From contig JAFDZE010000007.1 of the NCBI GenBank assembly GCA_018267155.1, positions 1-44,185 of the forward strand: a stretch of 44,185 nucleotides of DNA, in the 5' to 3' direction. The notes under the pieces were generated by a model that was not told where the DNA came from, searched no databases, and worked only from the letters and a program-made list of their open reading frames with translations. The DNA comes from Bacteroidota bacterium (GTDB taxonomy: Bacteria; Bacteroidota; Bacteroidia; Flavobacteriales_F; PHOS-HE28). Made by a program: the position numbers and the translations under genes. Shown here in pieces: positions 8,975 through 17,881 of this stretch (positions within the stretch are counted from its first letter, which is position 1; every line of letters starts with the position of its first letter).

Positions 8975-9477
8975 TGGCCAGCCCCTTCCATATTTTCCAG
9001 GACGTCCGTGCCAACCGGAACAATCCCAAGGGGTTGTTGGTGATGACGTTCTTCCGACTGATGCACTTGTTGCGGCGCAGCACGATCACTTTCATCCTTT
9101 TCATACCACTGTTCGTACTCTACCGGGTCCTGGTGGAATGGATCCTGTGCATTGAACTGCCTTGGAAGACACGACTGGGGCCGGGATTCCGGATCGACCA
9201 TGGCCAGGCCCTCATCATCAACGACGGTACCGTGTTCGGCTCCGGATGCATTGTTCGCAACAGTACCACCATCGGCAACCGCAAATTGAAGGACGGCACC
9301 TTCAGTCGTCCGCCCATCTTCGGTGACCGGGTGGACATCGGCGCGAACGCGGTCATCATCGGGCCCATCACCATCGGCGATGATGTGGCCATCGGCGCAG
9401 GTGCCGTAGTGCTGAAGGATGTGCCCTCGAAGCACGTGGCGGTGGGCAACCCCGCGCGCATCATCCCCAGACCCTGA
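8971..9477 (+). CDS. WcaB/CysE-like left-handed beta-helix acetyltransferase
   Basis: 168 aa from ATG 8971 (ATGA overlap). The N-terminus FQDVRANRNNPKGLLVM and ELPWKTRLGPGFRIDHGQALIIN match the WcaB subgroup of serine-acetyltransferase-like proteins. Hexapeptide repeats run through about 78-160 (GDRVDIGANAVIIG, ITIGDDVAIGAGAVV, HVAVGNPARII). By family it moves acetyl from acetyl-CoA to a sugar hydroxyl, and the locus implies O-acetylation of the repeat unit. It ends the first plus-strand run; a hairpin follows at 9497-9531 and the next gene faces it. Confidence 0.85.
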   Translation: MMASPFHIFQDVRANRNNPKGLLVMTFFRLMHLLRRSTITFILFIPLFVLYRVLVEWILCIELPWKTRLGPGFRIDHGQALIINDGTVFGSGCIVRNSTTIGNRKLKDGTFSRPPIFGDRVDIGANAVIIGPITIGDDVAIGAGAVVLKDVPSKHVAVGNPARIIPRP

Positions 9478-9496
9478 CCGGTTCCTCACGAGAACG

Positions 9497-9531
9497 CGAA
9501 GGCCCGGTGCATGTTCCGCACCAGGCCTTCG
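9497..9531. terminator. Hairpin between convergent genes, likely bidirectional terminator
   Basis: Arms at 9497-9510 and 9518-9531 pair over 14 positions with one C/A mismatch, around a 7-nt loop. No strong U-tract follows on either side. It lies in the 74-nt gap between the convergent acetyltransferase and beta-helix genes, so termination in both directions is likely. Confidence 0.6.
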
Positions 9532-9551
9532 GATCTCCTCGCCTGCGGGGG

Positions 9552-12305
9552 TCATTCCACCACCACCCGTTCAACGGGGCGACCCGACATGCGCAGTGCG
9601 TAGACCCCTCGGCCCAGTACCTTGGGCAGGTCCATGCCCATGGTTCCCGGAGGTAGCACCACCGAGGCAAGTTCCTGTCCATTGGCGCCAACGAACTGGA
9701 GCGGGCCTTCAGCAGGGGCTGAGAAATTGATCCTCGCGCCCGGAGCCACCGGATTGGGATAGATCCCGGCCGAACCGACCTGAATGGGCGCATCCTCAAC
9801 ACCAGTGCTCATATCGCACAGGTCATCGCTCTCACGCACGAGCACTTTCGAACCGAAACCGGGCAGCGAAATACTACCGGACCAGTACTGGCCGTTCACG
9901 TCGCTCCAGCATCCATCCAGCTCAAAGGTCTGCTCACTGGCACCATCGTTGAGCAGGAGCATCTGCTTCTCGAGGGGATCATTGGCCTGCACCTGCACCT
10001 TGTGCAGATGGATGTTGTCGATATAGTACTGCGGCAACGTCCATTTGTTGGTCAACAGGAGCTGGGCCTGTTCGGAGGCGGATACCTGGAAATAGATGCT
10101 CCTGTCCCGTCGGCCAGGGCCGAATGGCAGCAACCGATCATAGCGGGTGTAGGGATTCCCCGACTGTGATTCACCCTTGATGGCACATTTGAGGTACCCC
10201 TCCTGGTCGCCTTGCAGGCTGAGGTCCAGCCGGTACCAATCGTCCGGCCCGTTCTCTATCGGGAACCATTCGGGACCGCGTACCGAACATTCGCCGTAGA
10301 CCGAATTGTCGGGGATGTACACCTTCAGGCAGCCTTGGTCCAGGTGCGTGACGTCGTGGGTCACTTGGGCATTGTTCGGCCACACAGCGTTGGCCCATCC
10401 GTTCGAGGAACCGTTGAATGAACCGCTCGGGATGAGCTCGCCGGACAGTTCGTTCACCGTGGTCCACTCGCTCAGGCGGAGCGGACTGCGCGAGGTGCCC
10501 GCCTCCTCGTTCCGGGCGGCCTGCCAATGCTCCAGGCTGAACCAGTGCTGCCCCGCCTGGAAGCTGAACAGGAAGATGGCCATCTCGTTGTAGGGATTGA
10601 AGTAGCGATTGTTCGTGAAGGTGCCGAAATCGGTGGGCTGCGCACTGTAGCAGTTGTAGAACCGCAGCGCGTACTGGTCCTTGCGAAGGCCGTAGATCAC
10701 ATTGTTGGAGTACTGGTCATCATAGTTGGCCACATAGTACGGGAATTGCGCACCGGGGCCATTGCTGTTGGAATAGTCGCTGATGGACATGCCGATGCCG
10801 CAGTTGAAGATGACGTTGTCGCGCACCTGATGGCCGTGCGTGTTCATGTTGTGATCCACATTGATGCCCACCCCGGACAGGTTGGCTATGGTGTTCCGTT
10901 GTACGGTGGTATTCACGTTGCTCGTGTTGCCGAAGTAGATGCCCAGGCCCATTTCCTGGTAATGCGGCAACACGGTGGAAGAGCCATCAAGACCGCAAAC
11001 GGCATCGTACATGATATTGTCCTGCACGATGAGTCCGTCCGAATGGTCGAATGCGATGGCCCCACCATCGTTCAACGTCGTCAGGTAGTGATGGATGGTG
11101 TTCTTCTCGATCAGGTGGTTCCCGTTGGCGGTGATGCCGATGTAGCCGATGTTCTCCAGGCGATTGCCACGGATCACGTTGTTCTGGCCGATACCCCGGA
11201 TACCGAAGTAGCCCCACTGGGTCTCCCCCTCACCGGGGATGGTCGCGATGTCCTCCAGATCATTCCATTGGAAGACCGAATTGTTGTCGATCATCAGGCA
11301 GCCCGTGGCCAGTGTGCGGCTGATGGTGTTGTGCTCGAACAGGTTATCGTGACCATAGCTACGAATACCATGGTATGTATCCTCGATCACGCAGTTCCTG
11401 ATGGTGACGAAACTGGCGTCATCCACGCGTACACCGGCGTTGCGGTGATGCCGGAAGACGAGGTTCTCGGCCACCATGTGGTGCCGCTGGTAGGAACAGA
11501 GCAGGCCGGCCCATTCCGTACAGGCCTCCACTGCAAGGCCATTGGGGTCGGCATTACCGGGAGCTTGCAGGTACAGGTATCCTGTGGAGGGTTCATAATA
11601 CCATTCGTTGGACGCATCCAGCAGATCGAGCCGCTTGTCCAGATAAAAGCCCCAGTCATCGCCCGCCATGTTGGTATTGGTGGGCTGGGTGCTGAAGGTG
11701 AGCGTACCGTTGTTGAAGGCCGCGACCCTCAGTGTATCGTAACTGCTTGCCGTGCAGCGCAGGATGCAGCGCGCCCCGGTCCAGAAACCGTTGGATTGGG
11801 TGAGGTCGTTGCTGTGCATCGTGTTGCCGCTGCCTTGGTCGTTCCGGAACCAACCCGTGTTGGGGGTGCGGGCCAGTATCGACCGGTTACCGCCCACATA
11901 CACCTGGCTCACCTCGGTTCCGACTTGTGCACGCCAGATGTTCCCTTGGTACGGGGTCCAGCCCGTCACCAGGCGAGCGCCATCGATGATCGGATCGGCG
12001 CCGGTACCGTAGGCGCCGTATGTGATCGGGGCGCCAGCCGCCCCCGAGGTGCCCCAGATGATGCCACCACGGTAATGGCCGCCGCGTTGGAACAGGATCT
12101 GGTCGCCTGGCTGGATGGTGTACGCGCTCTGGTTCACCCGGTCGATCGTGCGCCAAGCAGAGGCCTGGGATGTACCGTTATTGGTGTCGTTGCCGGTGGG
12201 AGAGACGTAATACACCGTAGCCTCCGCCGCAGGAGCGAAAAGGGCCACCAGGAAAAGTGCACACACGTATCCGAGAAGGTCGCGCTTTGGTACAGGACGC
12301 ATCAT
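9552..12305 (-). CDS. Secreted right-handed beta-helix protein with T9SS-type C-terminal domain
   Basis: 917 aa. A signal peptide (about 1-29, FLVALFAPAAEA) precedes a SPTGNDTNNGTSQASAWRTI motif typical of extracellular parallel beta-helix proteins. Repeats run about 275-560 (FEHNTISRTLATGCLMIDNN, VIRGNRLENIGYIGITANGN, VQRNTIANLSGVGINVDHN), rich in Asn ladders. A jelly-roll or CBM-like part (about 620-790) follows, then a roughly 75-residue tail (YPNPVAPGARINFS...GRGVYALRMSG), the T9SS type A sorting signature. Such folds occur in polysaccharide lyases, epimerases and hydrolases. Its place inside the polysaccharide locus, on the opposite strand, suggests it acts on or is bound to the exported polymer, but no catalytic residues can be named. 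Start ATG 12305; ATG 12302 is an alternative. Confidence 0.85.
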   Translation of the reverse strand: MMRPVPKRDLLGYVCALFLVALFAPAAEATVYYVSPTGNDTNNGTSQASAWRTIDRVNQSAYTIQPGDQILFQRGGHYRGGIIWGTSGAAGAPITYGAYGTGADPIIDGARLVTGWTPYQGNIWRAQVGTEVSQVYVGGNRSILARTPNTGWFRNDQGSGNTMHSNDLTQSNGFWTGARCILRCTASSYDTLRVAAFNNGTLTFSTQPTNTNMAGDDWGFYLDKRLDLLDASNEWYYEPSTGYLYLQAPGNADPNGLAVEACTEWAGLLCSYQRHHMVAENLVFRHHRNAGVRVDDASFVTIRNCVIEDTYHGIRSYGHDNLFEHNTISRTLATGCLMIDNNSVFQWNDLEDIATIPGEGETQWGYFGIRGIGQNNVIRGNRLENIGYIGITANGNHLIEKNTIHHYLTTLNDGGAIAFDHSDGLIVQDNIMYDAVCGLDGSSTVLPHYQEMGLGIYFGNTSNVNTTVQRNTIANLSGVGINVDHNMNTHGHQVRDNVIFNCGIGMSISDYSNSNGPGAQFPYYVANYDDQYSNNVIYGLRKDQYALRFYNCYSAQPTDFGTFTNNRYFNPYNEMAIFLFSFQAGQHWFSLEHWQAARNEEAGTSRSPLRLSEWTTVNELSGELIPSGSFNGSSNGWANAVWPNNAQVTHDVTHLDQGCLKVYIPDNSVYGECSVRGPEWFPIENGPDDWYRLDLSLQGDQEGYLKCAIKGESQSGNPYTRYDRLLPFGPGRRDRSIYFQVSASEQAQLLLTNKWTLPQYYIDNIHLHKVQVQANDPLEKQMLLLNDGASEQTFELDGCWSDVNGQYWSGSISLPGFGSKVLVRESDDLCDMSTGVEDAPIQVGSAGIYPNPVAPGARINFSAPAEGPLQFVGANGQELASVVLPPGTMGMDLPKVLGRGVYALRMSGRPVERVVVE

Positions 12306-12498
12306 GATCCAGTCGGTTTTGCGCTTTCAACCACGACGAGTGGGAAGCCGTTCGGCATTTTCGACCAGGCCCGGTCCCATTTCGACGAAAGCCCCGATCC
12401 GTCGGTGAGCACTTTCGGCGCAGGTAATTTCGCGGCCTGGAGAACCGGCCCTCACACCAACGAACTTCAACCGGTCCGGCACCGTACCAAGCCCCCCG
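12306..12498. promoter_or_regulatory. Divergent intergenic region with a candidate plus-strand promoter
   Basis: This 193-nt gap separates the beta-helix gene (minus) from the GT-D-like gene (plus). TAATTTCG at 12425-12432 fits the Bacteroidota -7 box with C for T at position 7, the variant also seen before rpsT. It would give a leader of about 60 nt. No good -33 TTTG is present at the expected distance. No minus-strand box was found. Confidence 0.35.
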
Positions 12499-13467
12499 AT
12501 GCTGCCCAGTCAACGCACGATCCATCTTCTGGACAAGGCCCGTAGCGCGTATTCGCGCTTGTTTCCCGGTAAAAGCCGATTCGGTTTCTCGTACGACCTG
12601 GCCCAATTCCGTGGCCAGGAGGGCTGCGACCGCATCCGTCAGGAGTTGCTGGCCAAGAAGCCCAGTATGATCTGCCGCTTCGGCAGTACCGAACTGCTCT
12701 CCCTGCTGGGATACCTCGGCCACCTTGCCGACCCCAAGCCCTCCCTGCTCAACCACATCCGCTACATCACCGGTGCACTACCGGGCTACGGGCACGACCC
12801 GGAGCACACCCGATTCCTGTACATGCTCAGCGGGGTATTCCCTCCACGGCCCGATGTGGAGCAACGCTTCGGGGCGCGCATGGTGGCGGACATGGAACTG
12901 GTGGACATTCTGGGCACATGGCGGCGCGAGGAGACCTTCTTCGCCAAGGAACTCGCCCATGCCGTGAAAGTGGAGCTGCCCAACCTTGAACCATTCCTTT
13001 ACAACAATCCCTGGAGTGAAGTATTGGAAGGGAAGACCGTACTGGTGGTGCATCCGTTCGAGCGCACCATCCTGAGCCAGTTCCAGAAGCGGGAGAAGCT
13101 GTTCAAGGACCCTCGCGTACTGCCTCCTTTCGAACTGAAGACCATCCGTGCCGTGCAGACCGTGGCCGGCAATCCCACCTCCTTCAAGGACTGGTTCGAG
13201 GCGCTGGGCTACATGGAGGACCGCATGAGCGGCATGGATTGGGACGTGGCCATCATCGGCTGTGGCGCGTACGGATTTCCCCTGGCGGCGCACGCCAAGC
13301 GCATGGGCCGTAAGGCGGTGCATATCGGCGGGGCCACGCAACTGCTTTTCGGTATCTATGGTGCGCGTTGGGAGAACCATCCGCTACGCAACGAGCACTG
13401 GACACGGCCGGGCGACAATGAACGTCCGGAGCACGCCAGTGTGGTGGAGGGCGCCTGCTACTGGTGA
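12499..13467 (+). CDS. GT-D-fold-like glycosyltransferase (DUF1792-related), tentative
   Basis: 322 aa. The protein has no signal peptide or membrane segment. Two regions recall the GT-D/DUF1792 fold: an N-terminal MICRFGSTELLSLLGYLG (about 57-74), where GT-D enzymes usually have RFGDGE, and a Rossmann-like C-terminal segment DVAIIGCGAYGFPLAAHAKR (about 249-268) followed by IGGATQLLFGIYG. The canonical acidic pair of the first motif is changed (S-T-E), so catalytic detail is uncertain. It opens the second plus-strand block of the locus after the beta-helix gene. A sugar-transfer role is inferred from fold and position only; a polysaccharide pyruvyl-transferase-like role cannot be excluded. 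Confidence 0.55.
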   Translation: MLPSQRTIHLLDKARSAYSRLFPGKSRFGFSYDLAQFRGQEGCDRIRQELLAKKPSMICRFGSTELLSLLGYLGHLADPKPSLLNHIRYITGALPGYGHDPEHTRFLYMLSGVFPPRPDVEQRFGARMVADMELVDILGTWRREETFFAKELAHAVKVELPNLEPFLYNNPWSEVLEGKTVLVVHPFERTILSQFQKREKLFKDPRVLPPFELKTIRAVQTVAGNPTSFKDWFEALGYMEDRMSGMDWDVAIIGCGAYGFPLAAHAKRMGRKAVHIGGATQLLFGIYGARWENHPLRNEHWTRPGDNERPEHASVVEGACYW

Positions 13468-13535
13468 TCCGCTGTTCCAACCACGGCTTGTGAAGAGTCG
13501 CCACCCCATCATCGCATTCCCGTAAGGACCCCGGA

Positions 13536-13543
13536 TAGTTTCG
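13536..13543 (+). promoter_or_regulatory. Candidate -7 box directly before the GT4 gene
   Basis: TAGTTTCG matches TAnnTTTG except for one C. It ends 4 nt before ATG 13548, so transcription would begin at or next to the start codon. No clear -33 box was seen. Confidence 0.35.
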
Positions 13544-13547
13544 CCGG

Positions 13548-14681
13548 ATGCCCGCAACCCCGCTGCGCGTTCTCGTCGTTGGTCAGACCCCGCCACCATT
13601 CGGTGGGCAGTCGGTGATGATCGATGCCATGCTGCGCGGCACCTATGATCGGGTGCGACTGTTCCATGTGCGACTGGCATTTTCCGAGGACATGGAAAGT
13701 GTGGGCAAATTCGCCCTCCGCAAAGTGTGGATCCTGCTCACGACCATCGTGCGGATCTGGATCGCGCGCCTTCGCTACCGCACCCCGGTACTCTATTATC
13801 CACCCAGCGGGCCGAACAAGGTGCCCGTGCTGCGCGACATCATCTTGTTGAATGCCGTGCGCTGGATGTTCCGCCGAACGGTCTTCCACTTCCACGCGGG
13901 CGGCGTGTCCGGTTTCGCACCGCAACTGCCCGAACCGCTGCGCCCGTTCTTCCGGATGGCTTATCGGAAGCCTGCGTTGGCCATCCGTACCGCACCACAG
14001 AACCCCGAGGATGGCAAAGCCCTTGGTGCGGTCCACGACGTCGTGGTACCGAACGGCCTGCCCGATATGCGTGGTCGAGTTCCGGAACGGGAGCGCGGCC
14101 CGGGGGAGCCTCTGGTCATCCTCTTTTGCGGTGTGCTCATCCCCAGCAAGGGCGTGCGCGTGCTGCTGGACGCATTTGTGCGCATCGTGCAGCAGGGCGT
14201 GGACGCACGGTTGGAACTCATGGGCAAGTGGGGCGATGACGACTTCAAGCGCGAGATCGAGGATGCGGTCATGGCCAACGGCGTGCGCGATCGCGTCATG
14301 TTCCATGGCGTCAAGCGCGACGAGGAGAAGTGGACCGTCTTCGCCGGATGCGACATCTTCTGCTTCCCGAGCTGGTTCGAAGCGGAGAGCTTCGGGCTCG
14401 TGCTGGTGGAGGCCATGATGTTCGCCAAGCCCGTGGTCACCACCATCTGGCGGGGCATCCCATCCGTGGCCCAGGACGGTGTGAACGGATACACCGTGGC
14501 CGTGCGCGACCCGGCCGCCACGGCCGACCGGCTGCTGCGCCTCGCGCACGACCCCGCCCTGCGGCAACGCATGGGCCTTGAAGGGCGACGCATCTTTGAA
14601 GAACGATTCACGTTGGAACGGTTCCACCGGAACATGGAGGATGCGCTCGCCCGGTGCGCGAATACCATCGAAAAGGAATGA
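13548..14681 (+). CDS. Family 4 glycosyltransferase (GT-B)
   Basis: 377 aa. The N-terminal Rossmann half begins LRVLVVGQTPPPFGGQSVMI, the C-terminal half has LVILFCGVLIPSKGVRVLLDA (about 186-206), and the EX7E motif is present (Glu280 and Glu288 in FEAESFGLVLVEAM). These are standard for retaining GT4 enzymes that use nucleotide sugars at the cytoplasmic face. The start at 13548 fits the family N-terminus exactly. The end overlaps the epimerase start (ATGA). The sugar is unknown. Confidence 0.92.
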   Translation: MPATPLRVLVVGQTPPPFGGQSVMIDAMLRGTYDRVRLFHVRLAFSEDMESVGKFALRKVWILLTTIVRIWIARLRYRTPVLYYPPSGPNKVPVLRDIILLNAVRWMFRRTVFHFHAGGVSGFAPQLPEPLRPFFRMAYRKPALAIRTAPQNPEDGKALGAVHDVVVPNGLPDMRGRVPERERGPGEPLVILFCGVLIPSKGVRVLLDAFVRIVQQGVDARLELMGKWGDDDFKREIEDAVMANGVRDRVMFHGVKRDEEKWTVFAGCDIFCFPSWFEAESFGLVLVEAMMFAKPVVTTIWRGIPSVAQDGVNGYTVAVRDPAATADRLLRLAHDPALRQRMGLEGRRIFEERFTLERFHRNMEDALARCANTIEKE

Positions 14682-15706
14682 TAGCGAACGCGCGGCTGCT
14701 CATCACGGGAGGATCCGGATTCATCGGCACCAACACGGTGGCGCATTTCCTGGCACAAGGGGCCGAGGTGCTCAACCTGGACTGGAATCCGCCCCTGGAC
14801 CCCGTGCACCGGACGTACTGGAAAGAATGCGACATCCTGGATGAGGGTCGCATGCGGGACATCTTCCAGCAGTTCAAGCCCACGCATGTGATCCATCTCG
14901 CGGCACGGACCGATACCGACATCCAGGACGATATCAGGGCGTACGAGCAGAACCATACCGGCACGGAGAACGTGCTGCGCGTGGTGAAGGCCACACCTTC
15001 CATCGAGCGGCTCATCGTTACCAGCACCCAGTTCGTGTGCGAAGCGGGTTACCAGCCCAAGAACGATCAGGACTTCAAGCCGTTCACGTTGTACGGCGAA
15101 ACGAAGCGCCGCTGCGAGTTGGCCACTCGGGCCGCCGGACTCACGTGCGCTTGGACGATCATCCGTCCCACAACGATCTGGGGACCGTACAGTCTACGGT
15201 ACCGCGATGTGATGTTCAAGGTGATGCGCAAAGGGATGTACTTCCACCCGGGCGGGCGCAAAACCATCCGATCATACGGGTATGTGGGCAACGTGGTCTG
15301 GCAGATCGACCGCATGCTCACGCTGCCCAAGGAGGACATGAACGGTCGGGTGTTCTACGTGGGCGACCAACCGATCGATCTGCGGGTGTGGGTTGAAGCC
15401 GTATCGCGGCGCCTCACCGGAAAACCGGTACGCTACATCCCCGGTCCGGTGGTGCGTGCGATCGCCTTGTGCGGCGATGTGCTCACCGCCCTGCGGCTCC
15501 CGTTCCCGATCACCAGCGGCCGGTACCGGAGCATGACGAGCGACTACATCACGCCCATGGACCGCACCATCGCCGCGCTGGGCGAAGCACCGTACACGCT
15601 GGAACAGGGCGTTGACGAGACCATCCGCTGGTACGAGGACGGCAGTGAGCGCTTCGTGGCACCTGACTTGATAGACCCGCGCCTGCGACCGGGACACACC
15701 ACATGA
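14678..15706 (+). CDS. NAD-dependent epimerase/dehydratase (extended SDR)
   Basis: 342 aa from ATG 14678 (ATGA overlap, with AAAAGGA just upstream). The nucleotide-binding GxxGxxG is at 11-17 (TGGSGFIG), THVIHLAA lies near 75, and the catalytic pair YGETK gives Tyr139 and Lys143. The region IIRPTTIWGPYS is typical of the extended SDR family of sugar epimerases and dehydratases. It probably makes or reduces a nucleotide sugar for the repeat unit; the exact substrate is not readable. Overlaps on both sides place it in the operon with the GT4 and WecG-like genes. Confidence 0.88.
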   Translation: MIANARLLITGGSGFIGTNTVAHFLAQGAEVLNLDWNPPLDPVHRTYWKECDILDEGRMRDIFQQFKPTHVIHLAARTDTDIQDDIRAYEQNHTGTENVLRVVKATPSIERLIVTSTQFVCEAGYQPKNDQDFKPFTLYGETKRRCELATRAAGLTCAWTIIRPTTIWGPYSLRYRDVMFKVMRKGMYFHPGGRKTIRSYGYVGNVVWQIDRMLTLPKEDMNGRVFYVGDQPIDLRVWVEAVSRRLTGKPVRYIPGPVVRAIALCGDVLTALRLPFPITSGRYRSMTSDYITPMDRTIAALGEAPYTLEQGVDETIRWYEDGSERFVAPDLIDPRLRPGHTT

Positions 15707-16467
15707 CCACGCCGCTTCCCAAGAAACACGTGCTCGGGGTGGGCCTGTCCACAGGATCGTTCGCGCAGCACATCAAGCTGTTCGCGGAATACGGTGCGGC
15801 GAGGCGATCGGCGTATGTCTGTTGCGTGAACGCCCACATGTGCGTGGAGGCGCACAACGATCCCGCCTTCGCGGCCGTGGTGAACGGTGCCGACTTCGCA
15901 ACGGCCGACGGCATGCCCATGCTCAACCAGCTCAACCGGCGGCACCAGTTGGGGCAGGAGCGTGTTGCCGGCAACGACATCATGCCCGCCCTGATGGCCG
16001 AAGCTGCTGCGCAAGGGCTGGGCATCTACCTGTATGGCGGTAAACAGGAGGTGCTGGACCTCATTGTTGCGCGTGCCGCCAAGGACTGGCCCACGCTGCG
16101 CATCAGCGGGATCGAATCGCCACCGTACCGCCCGCTCAGCAATGCCGAAATGGAGGATGCGGCCGAGCGCATCAACGCCAGCGCAGCGCACATCGTCCTC
16201 GTTTCGCTGGGCTGCCCCAAACAGGAAAAGTGGATGGCCGCCATGAAGGGCAAGGTCAACGCGATCATGCTGGGCATGGGCGGGGCTTTCCTGCTGTACG
16301 CTGGGGTGGACAGCCGGGCCCCGAAGTGGATGCGGGACCTCTCGCTCGAATGGGTTTACCGGCTCGCCTTGGAACCCGGGCGACTTTGGAAGCGCTACCT
16401 CGTGACCAATACGACCTTCCTGTGGTTATCGCTCACCGGAGAATCCCGAAAACGCCAGTCGGTGTGA
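15703..16467 (+). CDS. WecG/TagA/CpsF family glycosyltransferase (GT26)
   Basis: 254 aa. Family motifs are clear: VCCVNAHMCVEAHNDPAF (about 43-60), GADFATADGMPMLN, RVAGNDIMPAL, GIYLYGGKQEVLD, and IVLVSLGCPKQEKWM (about 165-179). In known members (WecG, TagA) the enzyme adds N-acetylmannosamine or its uronate to a lipid-linked sugar. A wecB gene at 19516 can supply UDP-ManNAc, which fits. The start overlaps the epimerase stop (ATGA). No terminator is visible in the following 148 nt. Confidence 0.92.
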   Translation: MTTPLPKKHVLGVGLSTGSFAQHIKLFAEYGAARRSAYVCCVNAHMCVEAHNDPAFAAVVNGADFATADGMPMLNQLNRRHQLGQERVAGNDIMPALMAEAAAQGLGIYLYGGKQEVLDLIVARAAKDWPTLRISGIESPPYRPLSNAEMEDAAERINASAAHIVLVSLGCPKQEKWMAAMKGKVNAIMLGMGGAFLLYAGVDSRAPKWMRDLSLEWVYRLALEPGRLWKRYLVTNTTFLWLSLTGESRKRQSV

Positions 16468-16543
16468 CCATGACCTGATCCATCGTCTGAAAACTTCAAG
16501 CTAACCCGACCAATCGACGAAGCGCAGATTCTTATCGACAAAG

Positions 16544-16575
16544 TTGACATCCCCCTGGATGGCCATCTACATTTG
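16544..16575 (+). promoter_or_regulatory. Bacteroidota-type promoter before the sugar-phosphate transferase
   Basis: TTG at 16544-16546 and a perfect -7 box TACATTTG at 16568-16575 are separated by 21 nt. Transcription would start near 16580, about 36 nt before GTG 16616. The box also sits where the upstream reading frame is closed (TGA 16574-16576). Confidence 0.6.
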
Positions 16576-16615
16576 ACGCACTCGTTCAGCCGGGCCGCAA
16601 TCCTCAGAACTTCGC

Positions 16616-17776
16616 GTGGAGCATCCACTACCCCCTCGTCCGCACAAACGTTCCACTGGCCTGCTTGGCGAGCGACGCAGTGCCCGGCCTGAAGGCAATC
16701 AGGATCTGGCCACGGTGTTGCGCTCCGGCCAGCGCTCCTTCCTGTCGGTCCGCAGTGGCATCAACCAGGTGCTTACCCTGGAACCGCTGACCACGGTAAA
16801 GGATCTCATCATCGTGGGGGATGGCCCAGCAGCCGAGGAGATCTTCCGCTACTGCCAGGATCAGACCGTGCGTGGATACCGCTTCCGTGGGCTGTTCAAC
16901 GACCGGCCGGTGGAGGGCTTGTTGGGTCCGCAGCGCTTGGGTGACCTCGAAGCGGCGAAGATCTTTGCCGTGCAGAACCGGATCGACATCGTGTACTGTG
17001 CCCTGCCCGGCAGCCAGAAGGAAGCGATCACCGAATTGCTGGAGTATTGCGAGCGCAACACCATCCGGTTCCGGGTGATCCCCAGTGTGGACAGCTTCAT
17101 ACCGGTGGTACAGGCCAAGAACCTGGAGTTCCATGGCAGTGTGCCGGTGAGCAAATTGCGGAACGAGCCGCTGGACAAGCGCTGGAACCGTGCCTTGAAG
17201 CGCACCTTCGACATCGTTTTCTCCCTGGGCGTGATCGTCTTCGTACTCAGCTGGCTCATTCCGCTCCTCGCCTTGGCCGTGAAGCTCAGCAGCCCGGGTC
17301 CTGTCTTCTTCAAACAGACCCGCTTGGGCGAGGGCAAGAAGAAGTTCAGTTGCTACAAATTCCGCAGCATGCGGGTGAACAAGGAGGCGGACAGCAAACA
17401 GGCCACCAAGAACGACCCGCGCGTGACCAAGGTTGGCGCCTTCCTGCGCAAGAGCAACCTGGACGAGATGCCGCAATTCCTCAATGTGTTGCTCGGCCAG
17501 ATGAGCGTGGTAGGCCCGCGCCCGCACCCCCTGAAGCTGAACGACCAGTTCCGGGACATCATCGACAAGTACATGGTGCGCCACTTCGTACGCCCGGGCA
17601 TCACCGGCTGGGCCCAGGTGAACGGCTTCCGCGGCGAGACCCGCACCCCCGAACTGATGGAAAAGCGCGTGGACCTGGACGTGTGGTACCTGGAGAACTG
17701 GTCCTTCAAGCTCGACCTGAAGATCATCGTGAAAACGGTGACCAACATGCTGGGCAAGGACGAACGGGCCTACTGA
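16616..17776 (+). CDS. Polyprenyl glycosylphosphotransferase lacking the N-terminal membrane domain
   Basis: 386 aa from GTG 16616. The family (WcaJ/WbaP) usually has four or more N-terminal membrane helices, a Rossmann-like domain, then one helix and the catalytic domain, about 460 aa in all. Here the first 60 residues are hydrophilic. The Rossmann-like part begins at about 62 ([18 protein letters not shown]), the last helix is at about 200-222, and the catalytic core follows ([29 protein letters not shown] near 298; [17 protein letters not shown] near 326). An in-frame TGA at 16574 rules out a longer protein. By family it loads the first sugar-1-phosphate onto undecaprenyl phosphate and so starts each repeat unit. 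Confidence 0.88.
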   Translation: MEHPLPPRPHKRSTGLLGERRSARPEGNQDLATVLRSGQRSFLSVRSGINQVLTLEPLTTVKDLIIVGDGPAAEEIFRYCQDQTVRGYRFRGLFNDRPVEGLLGPQRLGDLEAAKIFAVQNRIDIVYCALPGSQKEAITELLEYCERNTIRFRVIPSVDSFIPVVQAKNLEFHGSVPVSKLRNEPLDKRWNRALKRTFDIVFSLGVIVFVLSWLIPLLALAVKLSSPGPVFFKQTRLGEGKKKFSCYKFRSMRVNKEADSKQATKNDPRVTKVGAFLRKSNLDEMPQFLNVLLGQMSVVGPRPHPLKLNDQFRDIIDKYMVRHFVRPGITGWAQVNGFRGETRTPELMEKRVDLDVWYLENWSFKLDLKIIVKTVTNMLGKDERAY

Positions 17777-17798
17777 ACCGGACCGGACCCCATGGATG

Positions 17799-17821
17799 AG
17801 CCCCATGACCCGGGGCTTTTT
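17799..17821 (+). terminator. Rho-independent terminator after the polysaccharide locus
   Basis: Stem AGCCCC (17799-17804) pairs with GGGGCT (17812-17817) around a 7-nt loop and is followed by a T-run. It sits 23 nt after the transferase stop and before the rpsT promoter. Confidence 0.75.
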
Positions 17822-17833
17822 CGTGGACCATCA

Positions 17834-17863
17834 TTGTGGATAGGTCAGGCAGCACTATATTCG
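17834..17863 (+). promoter_or_regulatory. rpsT promoter
   Basis: TTG (17834-17836) and TATATTCG (17856-17863) are 19 nt apart, the Bacteroidota -33/-7 layout with one C in the -7 box. The leader would be about 45 nt. Confidence 0.6.
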
Positions 17864-17881
17864 CGCCCCTTTCTGTAAGAC

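Noticed and set aside
10527-12545. Long plus-strand open frame opposite the beta-helix gene
   Set aside because: Low-complexity Val/Ile/His composition without any domain; the minus-strand gene has a signal peptide, repeats and a T9SS-type tail.
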